In this document: positions 15,189 to 22,287 of the stretch, piece by piece
Layout of the letters: each line of letters starts with the position of its first letter
Position numbering within the stretch: the stretch's first letter is position 1
NCBI GenBank assembly: GCA_027076405.1
Contig: JALTJN010000134.1
Span: forward strand, 1-23,393
Direction: 5' to 3'
DNA length: 23,393 nt
DNA from: Chromatiales bacterium
GTDB lineage: Bacteria > Pseudomonadota > Gammaproteobacteria > UBA6429
Made by a program: the position numbers and the translations under genes
The notes under the pieces: model-generated
The model's database searches: none
What the model saw: the letters and a program-made list of their open reading frames with translations, nothing else
What the model was told of the DNA's origin: nothing

Positions 15189-15380
15189 GTGAATCAAAAA
15201 ATTATTGATTTCGACAAAGATGAAGAAGGTGACTGGATGGCGATATTAAGTTGCGGCCACACTCGTCATGTTCGTCACAATCCACCCTGGTTTAACCGGC
15301 CGTGGGTAGAAAAGGCACAAAGCCGAAACGAATTTTTGGGTACCGAGTTAAACTGCAAAAAATGTGAAGAACCCGGGTAA
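15189..15380 (+). CDS. DUF3565 domain-containing protein
   Basis: This 63-residue protein starts with GTG, with GAGG about 10 bases upstream. It has the DUF3565 pattern: IDFDKDEEGDWMAILSCGH, the TRHVRHNPPW stretch, and a C-terminal CKKCEEPG. One Cys-Gly-His and one CxxC could bind a metal such as zinc. The function is unknown; it is common in gammaproteobacteria as a small cytoplasmic protein. It is placed behind yajQ, and a hairpin follows 57 bases after the stop. Confidence 0.9.
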   Translation: MNQKIIDFDKDEEGDWMAILSCGHTRHVRHNPPWFNRPWVEKAQSRNEFLGTELNCKKCEEPG

Positions 15381-15436
15381 CTGCAATCCGGTACAAGATG
15401 CTCTACTTTCAATGGGTGAGTTGTACAAAAAAACGA

Positions 15437-15469
15437 CATTATTCCCGCATAATTTTAGCGGGAATGATG
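15437..15469 (+). terminator. Hairpin after the yajQ-DUF3565 operon
   Basis: A 12-base stem, CATTATTCCCGC / GCGGGAATGATG, has one wobble pair and a 9-base loop. It is followed by the pyrimidine-rich CTCTTTCTC rather than a pure T-run. It is probably a terminator for the operon, of moderate efficiency. Confidence 0.6.
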
Positions 15470-15643
15470 CTCTTTCTCATTCTGAATTCAGCCTGATTTA
15501 AAAATTTAATAAAATAAGCAGGAGAAAACTTGAAAGAGGGCTTTTGTGCGACTAAATTTAACCATGCAGCCGAGCTTTTTTACTTCCTGTTCCATGTTCT
15601 ATTTCTTATATTTAGATTTTCTTCATGTATTTTTAGCATGAGC

Positions 15644-15680
15644 ACCTTCCCCCGTTGAGCGCTGAGGAAGGTTTTTTTTT
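15644..15680 (+). terminator. Strong rho-independent terminator, plus strand
   Basis: The 7-base stem ACCTTCC / GGAAGGT has a 15-base loop that contains a second small GC-rich pairing (GAGCGC), and is followed by nine T. It lies just before the end of the minus-strand sulfurtransferase gene, but reads on the plus strand, where no coding gene ends nearby. Confidence 0.75.
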
Positions 15681-15698
15681 GCTAAATCCAGTACAGAG

Positions 15699-16580
15699 TT
15701 AGGGGGTTAATCCTTTCTTTAGTGGCGCAGACTTCACTTTGGAGTACTCGGACATTGAGCCGTCGTAAACCTTCACATTTTTAAAGCCTAATTCCCGTAA
15801 GGTGAAATAACTTTGAGAGGCGCGATGTGCCGACTGGCAGTAAAGTGTAACCGGCGTACTTAATTTAGTCAGCCCAATTTGTTTTAACTGCTTTTTTAAT
15901 ATTTTTGAATTTTTCATCGAAAATGCATTTTCAAAATTAACCGATTGAGACCACTCCCACCACTTTGCATTAGGAATATGTCCGCTTCTAGGATAGCGTG
16001 GGTGTCCGGCATATTCTTCTTTGCTGCGAACATCGAGTAAAATATTTTTGTCATTAAATGTGCTTTTTAGTATTTGCTCAAGCGTGGCGGTATTATTTTT
16101 CCCTGTCTTATTGCTGGTAATGTAGGTGGTTGCTTTTGTTTGCGGATATTTCGCTGTGACTTTTTTACCGGACAGAATCCATTTAACCAAACCACCATTT
16201 AAGAGGGATATTTTTTTATGCCCCAACTTTTCTAATTCCCAAAAAAGGCGAGCGGCATGTAGTCCACCCATATCATCATAAATAACAACATGATCGTTTG
16301 CCTGAACACCCAATAAACCTAAAATTTTAATGAGATGTTGTTTTCCTGCACTAAAGCTTACGCCTCTTTTGTCCTGCTTGTTTAAAGCGGCATAAGGCAA
16401 GTGTGTTGCGCCGGGGATATGGAAGCGTTGGTATTGAGTGTCATCTGACATATCAATTAAACGCAGCGAAGAATTCTTCAGGTTTTTGTCCAGCCAGTTT
16501 ACATCAACTAAAAATGATGTCGCAGAAATAGCCAGTGATGAGTTCAGAAGTAAGCATATGAAAAATAATTTTTTTAGCAT
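15699..16580 (-). CDS. Periplasmic double-rhodanese sulfurtransferase
   Basis: This 293-residue protein has a signal peptide (about 1-20, cut near ISA-TS). Two rhodanese domains follow. The first (about 24-140) carries YDDMGG, with Asp in place of the catalytic Cys, so it is structural. The second (about 165-285) has LLDVRSKEEYAGH and the active-site loop C248-QSAHR. This fits the thiosulfate / 3-mercaptopyruvate sulfurtransferase group, which moves sulfane sulfur to thiols or cyanide; the CxxxxR loop is more like thiosulfate sulfurtransferases than the CGSGVTA loop of mercaptopyruvate enzymes. Export to the periplasm fits a role with thiosulfate or cyanide outside the cytoplasm. Confidence 0.92.
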   Translation of the reverse strand: MLKKLFFICLLLNSSLAISATSFLVDVNWLDKNLKNSSLRLIDMSDDTQYQRFHIPGATHLPYAALNKQDKRGVSFSAGKQHLIKILGLLGVQANDHVVIYDDMGGLHAARLFWELEKLGHKKISLLNGGLVKWILSGKKVTAKYPQTKATTYITSNKTGKNNTATLEQILKSTFNDKNILLDVRSKEEYAGHPRYPRSGHIPNAKWWEWSQSVNFENAFSMKNSKILKKQLKQIGLTKLSTPVTLYCQSAHRASQSYFTLRELGFKNVKVYDGSMSEYSKVKSAPLKKGLTP

Positions 16581-16667
16581 AATATTTTTTGTCTGTGTTG
16601 TTGGTAAGAAGGCAGGGATTATATGAGATAAATGAGGGTAACAGTATTAAATTAAGCACGATTAAAT

Positions 16668-17192
16668 TTATGGATTTAACTTTAAATTCTTCTTTACTTC
16701 AAACATTAAACTATTTAACGATTCATAGTCGCTTAAATGGTTTCTGATTGAGCCATTTTCTTTAACAAGCCACTGCGCAATATATGGCCTCTTTTCAGGA
16801 CCAAAGTAACCAATCACTCGATAGGTATTTTTACCCAGATATTTTTGGATATTGAACCGGTTTTTAATATTATTCTGGGTAATACCTGCATTATATATTG
16901 AAGAAACATTAAGCTTTAATCTTTTGCCATTTCTAACGAACTCAAGGCTAACCACTTCTTCTTTCGGTAACTTACCTTTTCCACCATAAAATACTTTTCC
17001 ATCGATATAACAAGGAATGTTTCGTTTGCCACATTTTTTTATTTTATGTTTTTTAGCGTCAAATGATTTTGTCATTAATTTTAATTTAATGCCTGCTGTA
17101 AAATTAGCACTTATACTATTCTCTGCTGAACAAGAGATAGAAGAAAACAAAAAAGCAAATATAATGCTTATCTTAAACATCATCTTATCCAT
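16668..17192 (-). CDS. Secreted protein of unknown function, partner of DUF5675 gene
   Basis: The ATG at 17190-17192 is chosen because CGGAG lies about 8 bases upstream; an earlier ATG two codons before is too close to it. The 174-residue protein has a signal peptide (FKISIIFAFLFSSISCSA, cut before ENS). The mature part is basic, with two cysteines close together (KKCGKRNIPC) and beta-rich segments such as YRVIGYFGPEKRPYIAQWLV. I do not recognise a family. It overlaps the end of the DUF5675 gene by 8 bases, so the two are co-translated. A periplasmic protein coupled to a putative peptidoglycan-active gene could be an immunity protein, but nothing proves this. Confidence 0.7.
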   Translation of the reverse strand: MDKMMFKISIIFAFLFSSISCSAENSISANFTAGIKLKLMTKSFDAKKHKIKKCGKRNIPCYIDGKVFYGGKGKLPKEEVVSLEFVRNGKRLKLNVSSIYNAGITQNNIKNRFNIQKYLGKNTYRVIGYFGPEKRPYIAQWLVKENGSIRNHLSDYESLNSLMFEVKKNLKLNP

Positions 17193-17712
17193 ATGCATAA
17201 CTCCGATTGCTAATTAATTTTGCAGGCATAACTGCTGAAATGGTAAGAGTAGGATCGCCTTTTTTGCCTTTCTTTAGAGTATCATAGCATTTTTCAATTT
17301 TTTCCATAAGTTCAACAGATTTATTCATTATTCGAATATCACCTTTTTGAATTGAATCACCAGATAGTGTATTGAAATGAACTGGCAAAATGCAACCTTC
17401 GATATACAGGCTTGAATGGGCGCGATGAATTTGAATATAGTTGCGATGTCCGGTTGGTTTAAGCTGAAGTCTCCAACCCTTGCCACCAAGATCACGAGAA
17501 TCACCATCTTCCCTAACCGTGAGATCATAAGTACCAATTTTAACTCGGCTTATATTATTTGTACTTTTACCTGAAGTATCAGGCTTCCAGGGTAATTCAT
17601 ATGTATAGGACAACCATTCCCATTTATCATCGGTTGTTTTTATATACAATTCTCCCCAGTTATCATCTCCATGATAGTTACGTCTCACAATATGAATAAA
17701 ATCCCAAACCAT
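17185..17712 (-). CDS. DUF5675 family protein
   Basis: This 175-residue protein has the DUF5675 pattern: an early WGELYI strand, a WxWLSYTYELPW stretch, IGTYDLTVRED, WRLQL, then R-x-x-I-x-I-H at His96 and GCIL with Cys107. The His...GC arrangement resembles the active-site region of L,D-transpeptidase-like folds, but activity is not established for this family. There is no signal peptide and no membrane segment; the last third is a helical extension of about 60 residues beyond the core. It lies in an AT-rich stretch as the first gene of a two-gene unit, divergent from the cyclic-nucleotide-binding gene with a 201-base gap. Confidence 0.72.
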   Translation of the reverse strand: MVWDFIHIVRRNYHGDDNWGELYIKTTDDKWEWLSYTYELPWKPDTSGKSTNNISRVKIGTYDLTVREDGDSRDLGGKGWRLQLKPTGHRNYIQIHRAHSSLYIEGCILPVHFNTLSGDSIQKGDIRIMNKSVELMEKIEKCYDTLKKGKKGDPTLTISAVMPAKLISNRSYAYG

Positions 17713-17913
17713 AATAATTCCCTTTATTTGATGTGTTTAACATTAATTGTGCTCTAATCAGCTATAGATATCAATAATGAAAATTAAGGTTTTTATTCAA
17801 AATATCGACACATTTACGATATAAATAATAGATTATTTTGTGATTTATTCCCGTTTTATTTATTTAAATAATAACTACACTAGAGATACCCCCTATTTCA
17901 AGGAATCCAGCTC

Positions 17914-18822
17914 ATGGAAAAGAAAGAAAATATTTACGATGTCATTGAAACGGCAATTGATAGCCAAACGGCTTTTGGAGAATTATTATCTGCGGAAGAA
18001 AAACAGTCGTTAATCGATCAAGGCACTGTTCATTCTGCTACAAAAGGAGATGTTCTTTGTCAGCAGGGAGAAATAGATCGACGTGTATTTATTATTGTTA
18101 TGGGTGAAGTTGAAATAAGTGAAGGCCAGGGTGAACAGCAGGTTGTTCTTGCTCATTTAAAACGTGGAGAAGTGTTTGGTGAGATTTCAGCGTTATTTGA
18201 TTCGCCGCGAATTTCTAATGTTCGTGTGACTAAGCCCAGTGTATTTCTTATTATTCCCGGTGATGTTTTTGAAAAAGTTATTACCGGGCGTCCTGCATTA
18301 TACAGTGCCATTCTTGAACGTTATCAAAGTAGATTAAGTGAAACAGCATTACGTAGTGTTGATTTATTCCGGCATCTTGATAAAGAAGCCTTACAACCTT
18401 TAATTGATGCAGCTTCTATTGCCAGCATTCATAAAGATTGCGTTATAGTGAATGAAGGTGAAGCCGGCGATTATTTTTATATTATTATTCGCGGTACTGC
18501 GAGGGTTTCTTATAATCTTGGTGGCAGCTCAATTAATCTTGCGCTGATGCATTCAGGTGATTACTTTGGTGAATGGTCGGTGCTAACCGGGGCACCGCGA
18601 GCAGCAACAGTTTCTGCCGTAAACCGTGTTGACTTACTGAGTATTGAACGTGCAGCGATGTTGGATTTTATTCAAAAGCAACCCGAGGTGGGAGAGCGAA
18701 TTGATTTAGTTGCACATAATCGTCGTAATAAATTTTCCGCGAATGCGATTCCTGACTCAACCGAACAATTAGAGCGTCTGGTAAAAGATATTGAAGATGT
18801 TATTCAAACCGGAGTGAGGTAA
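17914..18822 (+). CDS. Tandem cyclic-nucleotide-binding-domain protein
   Basis: This 302-residue soluble protein contains two cNMP-binding domains (about 22-138 and 150-265). Both phosphate-binding cassettes are intact: FGEISALFDSPRIS (Glu90, Arg99) and FGEWSVLTGAPRAA (Glu220, Arg229), so both can probably bind cAMP or cGMP. There is no helix-turn-helix, kinase or cyclase domain; the C-terminal 40 residues form a helix. The arrangement resembles the tandem CNB unit of eukaryotic kinase regulatory subunits, and it probably acts by binding a partner. AAGGA precedes the ATG. The HDOD gene 78 bases downstream on the same strand is the best candidate partner. Confidence 0.9.
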   Translation: MEKKENIYDVIETAIDSQTAFGELLSAEEKQSLIDQGTVHSATKGDVLCQQGEIDRRVFIIVMGEVEISEGQGEQQVVLAHLKRGEVFGEISALFDSPRISNVRVTKPSVFLIIPGDVFEKVITGRPALYSAILERYQSRLSETALRSVDLFRHLDKEALQPLIDAASIASIHKDCVIVNEGEAGDYFYIIIRGTARVSYNLGGSSINLALMHSGDYFGEWSVLTGAPRAATVSAVNRVDLLSIERAAMLDFIQKQPEVGERIDLVAHNRRNKFSANAIPDSTEQLERLVKDIEDVIQTGVR

Positions 18823-18900
18823 TAACGTTTTTTTCTATACTTTTTCTTCATGATTGAGCTAATCTTGTAGAGCAAATGATGAGTATAAGAAGAAAAGATA

Positions 18901-19746
18901 ATGGATGGCTGTCAAACCTTAATTTCAAAAATACAAACTGAGCATGATGCCGGCCGTTTAGTTTTACCTTCTTTACCCGAAATTATAGTACGCGTTCGTC
19001 AGGCGGTAAATGATGGTGATGTTAATCTTGGTCATGTGGTTAAACTGATTCAGGTAGACCCTTCCTTAACTGCTCGTTTAGTTCAAATCGCAAACTCTCC
19101 TCTTTATCGTAGCCGACAACCGGTTGAAAATTGTTTAATGGCCGTTAACCGTTTGGGTTTAACCACCACCCGGGATTTAGTGACGTGTCTGGTTTTGAAC
19201 AATGTTTTTAACTCCGATAATAAAATGTTACGTAAAAAGTTACAGCAGCTTTGGCATCATAGTTGTCAGGTAGCAGCCATTGCTTCGACTATCGCAAAAG
19301 TTACCCCGGGATTACACGAGGATACCGCCTTGTTAGCCGGTTTGTTACATGATATTGGCGTGCTTCCTATTTTGCATTATGCCGCTGATTATCCTGACAT
19401 TTTTGAGTCGGATGAAAAATTAAACACGGTTATTGAAAAATTACGCGCGCCACTTGGAGAGGAAATTTTAAAAGAATGGAATTTTGATCCGGCTTTAAGT
19501 ACGGTTTCGGTTGAAGTTGAAAATTATTTACGTGACCATGAAGAAACGGCTGATTATGTCGATGTGATTATTGTTGCACATATACATAGTTATTTTGGAA
19601 AGCAAAACAATCATAAAATGCCTTCGCTTTTATCGGTCCCTTCGTTTAAGAAGTTAGGTTTGAGTAAACTTGGCCCGGATGCCAGTTTAGAGGTTTTATT
19701 TGAAGCAGAGCTTGATATTAAAAACATTATGGGAATGCTCGGGTAA
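18901..19746 (+). CDS. HDOD domain-containing protein 1
   Basis: This 281-residue protein consists mainly of an HDOD domain (about 15-215): LPSLPEIIVRVRQAV at the entry helix, VDPSLTARLVQIANSPLYR, then GLLHDIG with His150-Asp151 kept. HDOD domains are related to HD phosphohydrolases but are usually thought to lack c-di-GMP phosphodiesterase activity and to act as protein interaction or signalling platforms. No receiver or GGDEF domain is attached. AAGAAG lies upstream of the ATG. Because it follows a stand-alone cyclic-nucleotide-binding protein, a cNMP-controlled signalling pair can be imagined. Confidence 0.92.
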   Translation: MDGCQTLISKIQTEHDAGRLVLPSLPEIIVRVRQAVNDGDVNLGHVVKLIQVDPSLTARLVQIANSPLYRSRQPVENCLMAVNRLGLTTTRDLVTCLVLNNVFNSDNKMLRKKLQQLWHHSCQVAAIASTIAKVTPGLHEDTALLAGLLHDIGVLPILHYAADYPDIFESDEKLNTVIEKLRAPLGEEILKEWNFDPALSTVSVEVENYLRDHEETADYVDVIIVAHIHSYFGKQNNHKMPSLLSVPSFKKLGLSKLGPDASLEVLFEAELDIKNIMGMLG

Positions 19747-19842
19747 GGCAAGATTTAACGAAACGCCCTATACCTTGGCATGGCTTTCGCATAAAATGTA
19801 AGTAATTATGATTTAACTCAGTGCGTTTAGAGGAAAATATTT

Positions 19843-20400
19843 ATGTACCCACGAATTCTATTGTTGGCCACAGCTTTATTGATGAGTAATATCTCGGCGG
19901 CTGAAGAAATTAATATTCAGTTAAGCAATGATACCGCCCGTTTTATGTATATAACGGAAGCTTTTGGACAGGACTTTGGTCGACTGGAACTTGAAGCCGG
20001 TTTTTTATACAACCAGAATGGTGACACCTTAGTTAATGCCGGTTTATTAGTTCGTGGTGAGAGTGTTTCGGTTCCGCTTATTGTTTCTGTTGGTGCTCGC
20101 GCATATTATGCTTCACTTTCCCAGTATACGGTGAGTGCGATTGCGATAGGGGGAGACTTGTTATTATCACCTGAATCATGGGGCGGATTGGGACTCGGTG
20201 CCTTCTTCTATACTGCGCCGGGTGTGGTTTCTTTTGGTGATGCGGATGGATTAACTGAATATGGTATTTATGTAAATTTTCAAATTACACCACAAGCCCG
20301 AATTGCAGGGGGGTATAAGCAAATTGATACGACTATTACAAATGGATCAACGGTTGTTATTGATAACGGAGCTTATTTTAGCCTGAATTTGAGTTTCTAG
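19843..20400 (+). CDS. YfaZ-like outer-membrane beta-barrel protein
   Basis: This 185-residue protein has a signal peptide (about 1-20, cut after SAA) and alternating beta strands to the end, closing with SLNLSF, the aromatic C-terminus of outer-membrane barrels. Length and strand pattern fit the YfaZ family, and blocks such as GFLYNQNGDTLVNAGLLVRG are typical. YfaZ proteins are small putative porins of unknown substrate. AGAGGA gives a good ribosome-binding site. A bidirectional terminator separates it from the convergent HU gene. Confidence 0.85.
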   Translation: MYPRILLLATALLMSNISAAEEINIQLSNDTARFMYITEAFGQDFGRLELEAGFLYNQNGDTLVNAGLLVRGESVSVPLIVSVGARAYYASLSQYTVSAIAIGGDLLLSPESWGGLGLGAFFYTAPGVVSFGDADGLTEYGIYVNFQITPQARIAGGYKQIDTTITNGSTVVIDNGAYFSLNLSF

Positions 20401-20429
20401 ATTGCACTTTTTATAAAGTTAAACAGAAT

Positions 20430-20461
20430 AAAAAAAGGGGACATGATATGTCCCCTTTTTT
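20430..20461. terminator. Bidirectional terminator between the barrel and HU genes
   Basis: A perfect 8-base stem GGGGACAT / ATGTCCCC with a 3-base loop is flanked by seven A on the left and six T on the right, so it works on both strands. It lies between the two converging genes. Confidence 0.9.
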
Positions 20462-20480
20462 ATGCTCTTAATAAATAGTC

Positions 20481-20876
20481 TTAAAGAGCCATATCTTTTA
20501 GTGCTTTTAAAGGTTGAACCTTTACAACGTTACGCGCTGGCTTAGCTTTAAAGATGGTTTCTTCACCAGTGAAAGGATTGATGCCCGGACGTGCTTTAGT
20601 AGCAGGTTTACGTACAACTTTAATTTTCATTAAACCAGGGACAGTGAATACGCCAGCACCGTTTTTACGTACATGGCCATTGATGATTTCTGATAATTGT
20701 TCAAATACAGCAACAATTTCTTTTTTCTTCAATTCTGTACGATCTGCAAGTTCAGTGTACAAAGCAGATTTAGTCATTGGTTCTTTAATTGCTTTGATTT
20801 TTTTTGCAGGTGCTGCTGATTTCTTTGCAGTTTTTTTCTTAGCTGTTTTTTTCTTGGCTTTCTTCTTAGCGGCCAT
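20481..20876 (-). CDS. HU-family DNA-binding protein with lysine-rich tail
   Basis: This 131-residue protein has an N-terminal tail (1-33) made almost only of Lys, Ala and Thr, like histone H1 C-terminal tails, followed by a full HU/IHF domain (about 34-131): TKSALYTELADRTELKKKEI, HVRKNGAGVFTVPGLMKI, and the DNA-binding arm KPATKARPGINPFTGEETIF with the conserved Arg-x-Gly-x-Asn-Pro. It should bind and bend DNA, and the tail should compact it. AGGAGC precedes the ATG by a normal distance. The leader immediately upstream contains a 4 x 12-base tandem repeat. Tail-bearing HU proteins are known in some gammaproteobacteria and often coexist with an ordinary HU elsewhere. Confidence 0.93.
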   Translation of the reverse strand: MAAKKKAKKKTAKKKTAKKSAAPAKKIKAIKEPMTKSALYTELADRTELKKKEIVAVFEQLSEIINGHVRKNGAGVFTVPGLMKIKVVRKPATKARPGINPFTGEETIFKAKPARNVVKVQPLKALKDMAL

Positions 20877-20890
20877 GTCTGCTCCTAATT

Positions 20891-20938
20891 ATTGATAGTT
20901 AGATTGATAGTTAGATTGATAGTTAGATTGATAGTTAG
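20891..20938. repeat. Four perfect copies of a 12-base repeat in the HU leader
   Basis: The unit ATTGATAGTTAG occurs four times without a mismatch, head to tail, 15 bases upstream of the HU start codon (the gene reads on the minus strand). The array ends just before the ribosome-binding site. It is not followed or preceded by further copies. Confidence 0.92.
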
Positions 20939-21080
20939 TTATATTAATGTTTTGTAAAATTAATAATATTGTTAGATAAATAGTTCTGTCGGTTGCCGTT
21001 CAGATTAATATCTTCGGTATTTAATAAAAAATCAATATGCTTCATATACATTAAAGAAGCTTTGACGCTACTATACATGT

Positions 21081-21119
21081 ATTTATCAATAAAAAACAAT
21101 TTTTGATAAATGTTTTTTT
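21081..21119 (+). terminator. AT-rich hairpin with T-tract before the Rieske gene
   Basis: The stem ATTTATCAA (21081-21089) / TTGATAAAT (21103-21111) is perfect over 9 bases, followed by G and seven T on the plus strand. No plus-strand gene precedes it, so it may be a leader hairpin of the Rieske gene, a terminator of an antisense or short transcript, or only a chance AT-rich palindrome. Confidence 0.35.
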
Positions 21120-21161
21120 AGCGTTTTTATACTGATTTTCTTTTTCTGAACGGGGTCGTAA

Positions 21162-21494
21162 ATGAGACAAAAAATCTGTGATATTCATGAGCTGGAAGAG
21201 TTGTCTTGCAAAGAATTTACGATAAAAACCCCTGAGCCGGAGTCAGATGCCTTTCTTATTTACTTTAATGGGCAATGTTATGCATATGAGAATAGCTGCC
21301 CACATACAGGGGTAAACCTTAACTGGCAAAAAGAACAATTCTTTAGTCTTGACGGGCTTTATTTGCAATGCAGTTTGCATGGCGCATTGTTTGAGCCCGA
21401 TAGTGGTTTTTGTGTCAGAGGTCCCTGCAAGGGCGGAAGTCTGAAAAAAACTGAACTTGTGATTGAGAATGGTGCCATTTTTACTGAAAGTTAA
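21162..21494 (+). CDS. Rieske 2Fe-2S domain protein
   Basis: This 110-residue soluble protein is a single Rieske domain with both ligand pairs: SCPHTG (Cys46, His48) and CSLHGALF (Cys70, His73). The final block SGFCVRGPCKGG is the usual proline-loop region. It lacks a membrane anchor and oxygenase domain, so it belongs to the ferredoxin-like Rieske group that passes electrons to an oxygenase or reductase, or acts in nitrite reductase-like roles; the partner is not in the window. GGGG lies near the start ATG as ribosome-binding site. It stands alone. Confidence 0.93.
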   Translation: MRQKICDIHELEELSCKEFTIKTPEPESDAFLIYFNGQCYAYENSCPHTGVNLNWQKEQFFSLDGLYLQCSLHGALFEPDSGFCVRGPCKGGSLKKTELVIENGAIFTES

Positions 21495-21641
21495 GGGGGA
21501 TTTGAATGGGTGTTGAAATATGCATTTTGTTAAACAATGATTGCAGTTAGCCTGAAATTTGCATATCTTGGTTAAAGAGAATATAAAAAATGCCGATAAT
21601 TCTTATTGTTATCGGAAAAAAAGCTTAAATAGCAATTAAAT

Positions 21642-22250
21642 ATGAATATATATAAATATAACGTACCTAAATTTATTGTTTTAAATACTTTCCTATCACT
21701 TACTCTCGGTTTATTACTATTGGGGTTTTCGGCAGCTACACTTGCTGCTGAATATGTTTATATTAGTGATAATTTACGGGTCGGGGTAAGAACAGAGCCG
21801 GTCAGCGGCATACCGCCCATTGGTGTTGTCTTTACCGGAATGCGACTTAAAGTGCATGAAAAATCTGAAGGTTATATAAAAATCACGACAGATAAAGGCT
21901 TAACGGGATGGATTAAAGATATCTATGTTACAAAAAAAGCTCCGGCAATTATTCAGCTAAATGCTTTTCGAAAGAAATATGAGAAGCTGGAAAATGAGTT
22001 GGCGAAAAATCGCGATACAGTCATCCTGATGGAAAAGGCGAATGCAGCATTAGCTGAACAACTTAATGAGCTCAAAACAGAACAGCGGGAATGGTCAAGA
22101 GAAAGGGCGACTTTATTAGCGAGTCAATATAAAGACTCCTCCTGGTTTGGCGTTGTTATTACGGTTATTTTAATTATTGCGAGCTTTGTTGCAGGAATAT
22201 TCTGGTATAAAACGCACGTGATGAAACGTTTAGGCGGGTTACGGGTTTAA
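21642..22250 (+). CDS. TIGR04211 family SH3 and coiled-coil membrane protein
   Basis: This 202-residue protein has a signal peptide (about 1-36, cut after LAA), an SH3b domain on the periplasmic side (about 37-98, with YVYISDNLRVGVRTEPV and GWIKDIYV), a coiled coil (about 107-162) and a C-terminal membrane helix (about 168-189) with a short basic tail inside. This order is that of the TIGR04211/YgiM family. SH3b domains bind cell-wall or protein ligands; the role of YgiM is not settled. No strong ribosome-binding site is visible before the ATG. It converges with the second HDOD gene, 37 bases away. Confidence 0.9.
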   Translation: MNIYKYNVPKFIVLNTFLSLTLGLLLLGFSAATLAAEYVYISDNLRVGVRTEPVSGIPPIGVVFTGMRLKVHEKSEGYIKITTDKGLTGWIKDIYVTKKAPAIIQLNAFRKKYEKLENELAKNRDTVILMEKANAALAEQLNELKTEQREWSRERATLLASQYKDSSWFGVVITVILIIASFVAGIFWYKTHVMKRLGGLRV

Positions 22251-22287
22251 GTTAGTTAATTAGTGGACTTTAGCTGCTTTTAAAAAG

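Larger units (their letters stand above)
15381..15698. other. Non-coding gap with two hairpins and a possible small RNA
   Basis: No coding frame with start and ribosome-binding site was found in these 318 bases. It holds a hairpin after DUF3565 (15437-15469), a 6-base inverted pair GTACAA/TTGTAC (15391-15396 and 15421-15426), and a strong plus-strand terminator at 15644-15680 that is about 260 bases from the nearest plus-strand stop codon. A short transcript between the two hairpins is possible. Confidence 0.5.

Noticed and set aside
15391..15426. GTACAA / TTGTAC inverted pair as an operator
   Set aside because: Six-base arms 24 bases apart are easily explained by chance and match no operator I know.
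16668..17712. Prophage remnant around the DUF5675 gene
   Set aside because: DUF5675 proteins occur in phages, but no other phage gene, integrase or attachment repeat is visible nearby.
20891..20938. Short direct repeats as a CRISPR array
   Set aside because: The 12-base units are directly adjacent without spacers and there are only four.
21593..21615. Hairpin CCGATAA / TTATCGG upstream of the SH3 protein gene, as a terminator
   Set aside because: On the plus strand it is followed by A, not T; on the minus strand a T-run follows, but no minus-strand gene is there to end.
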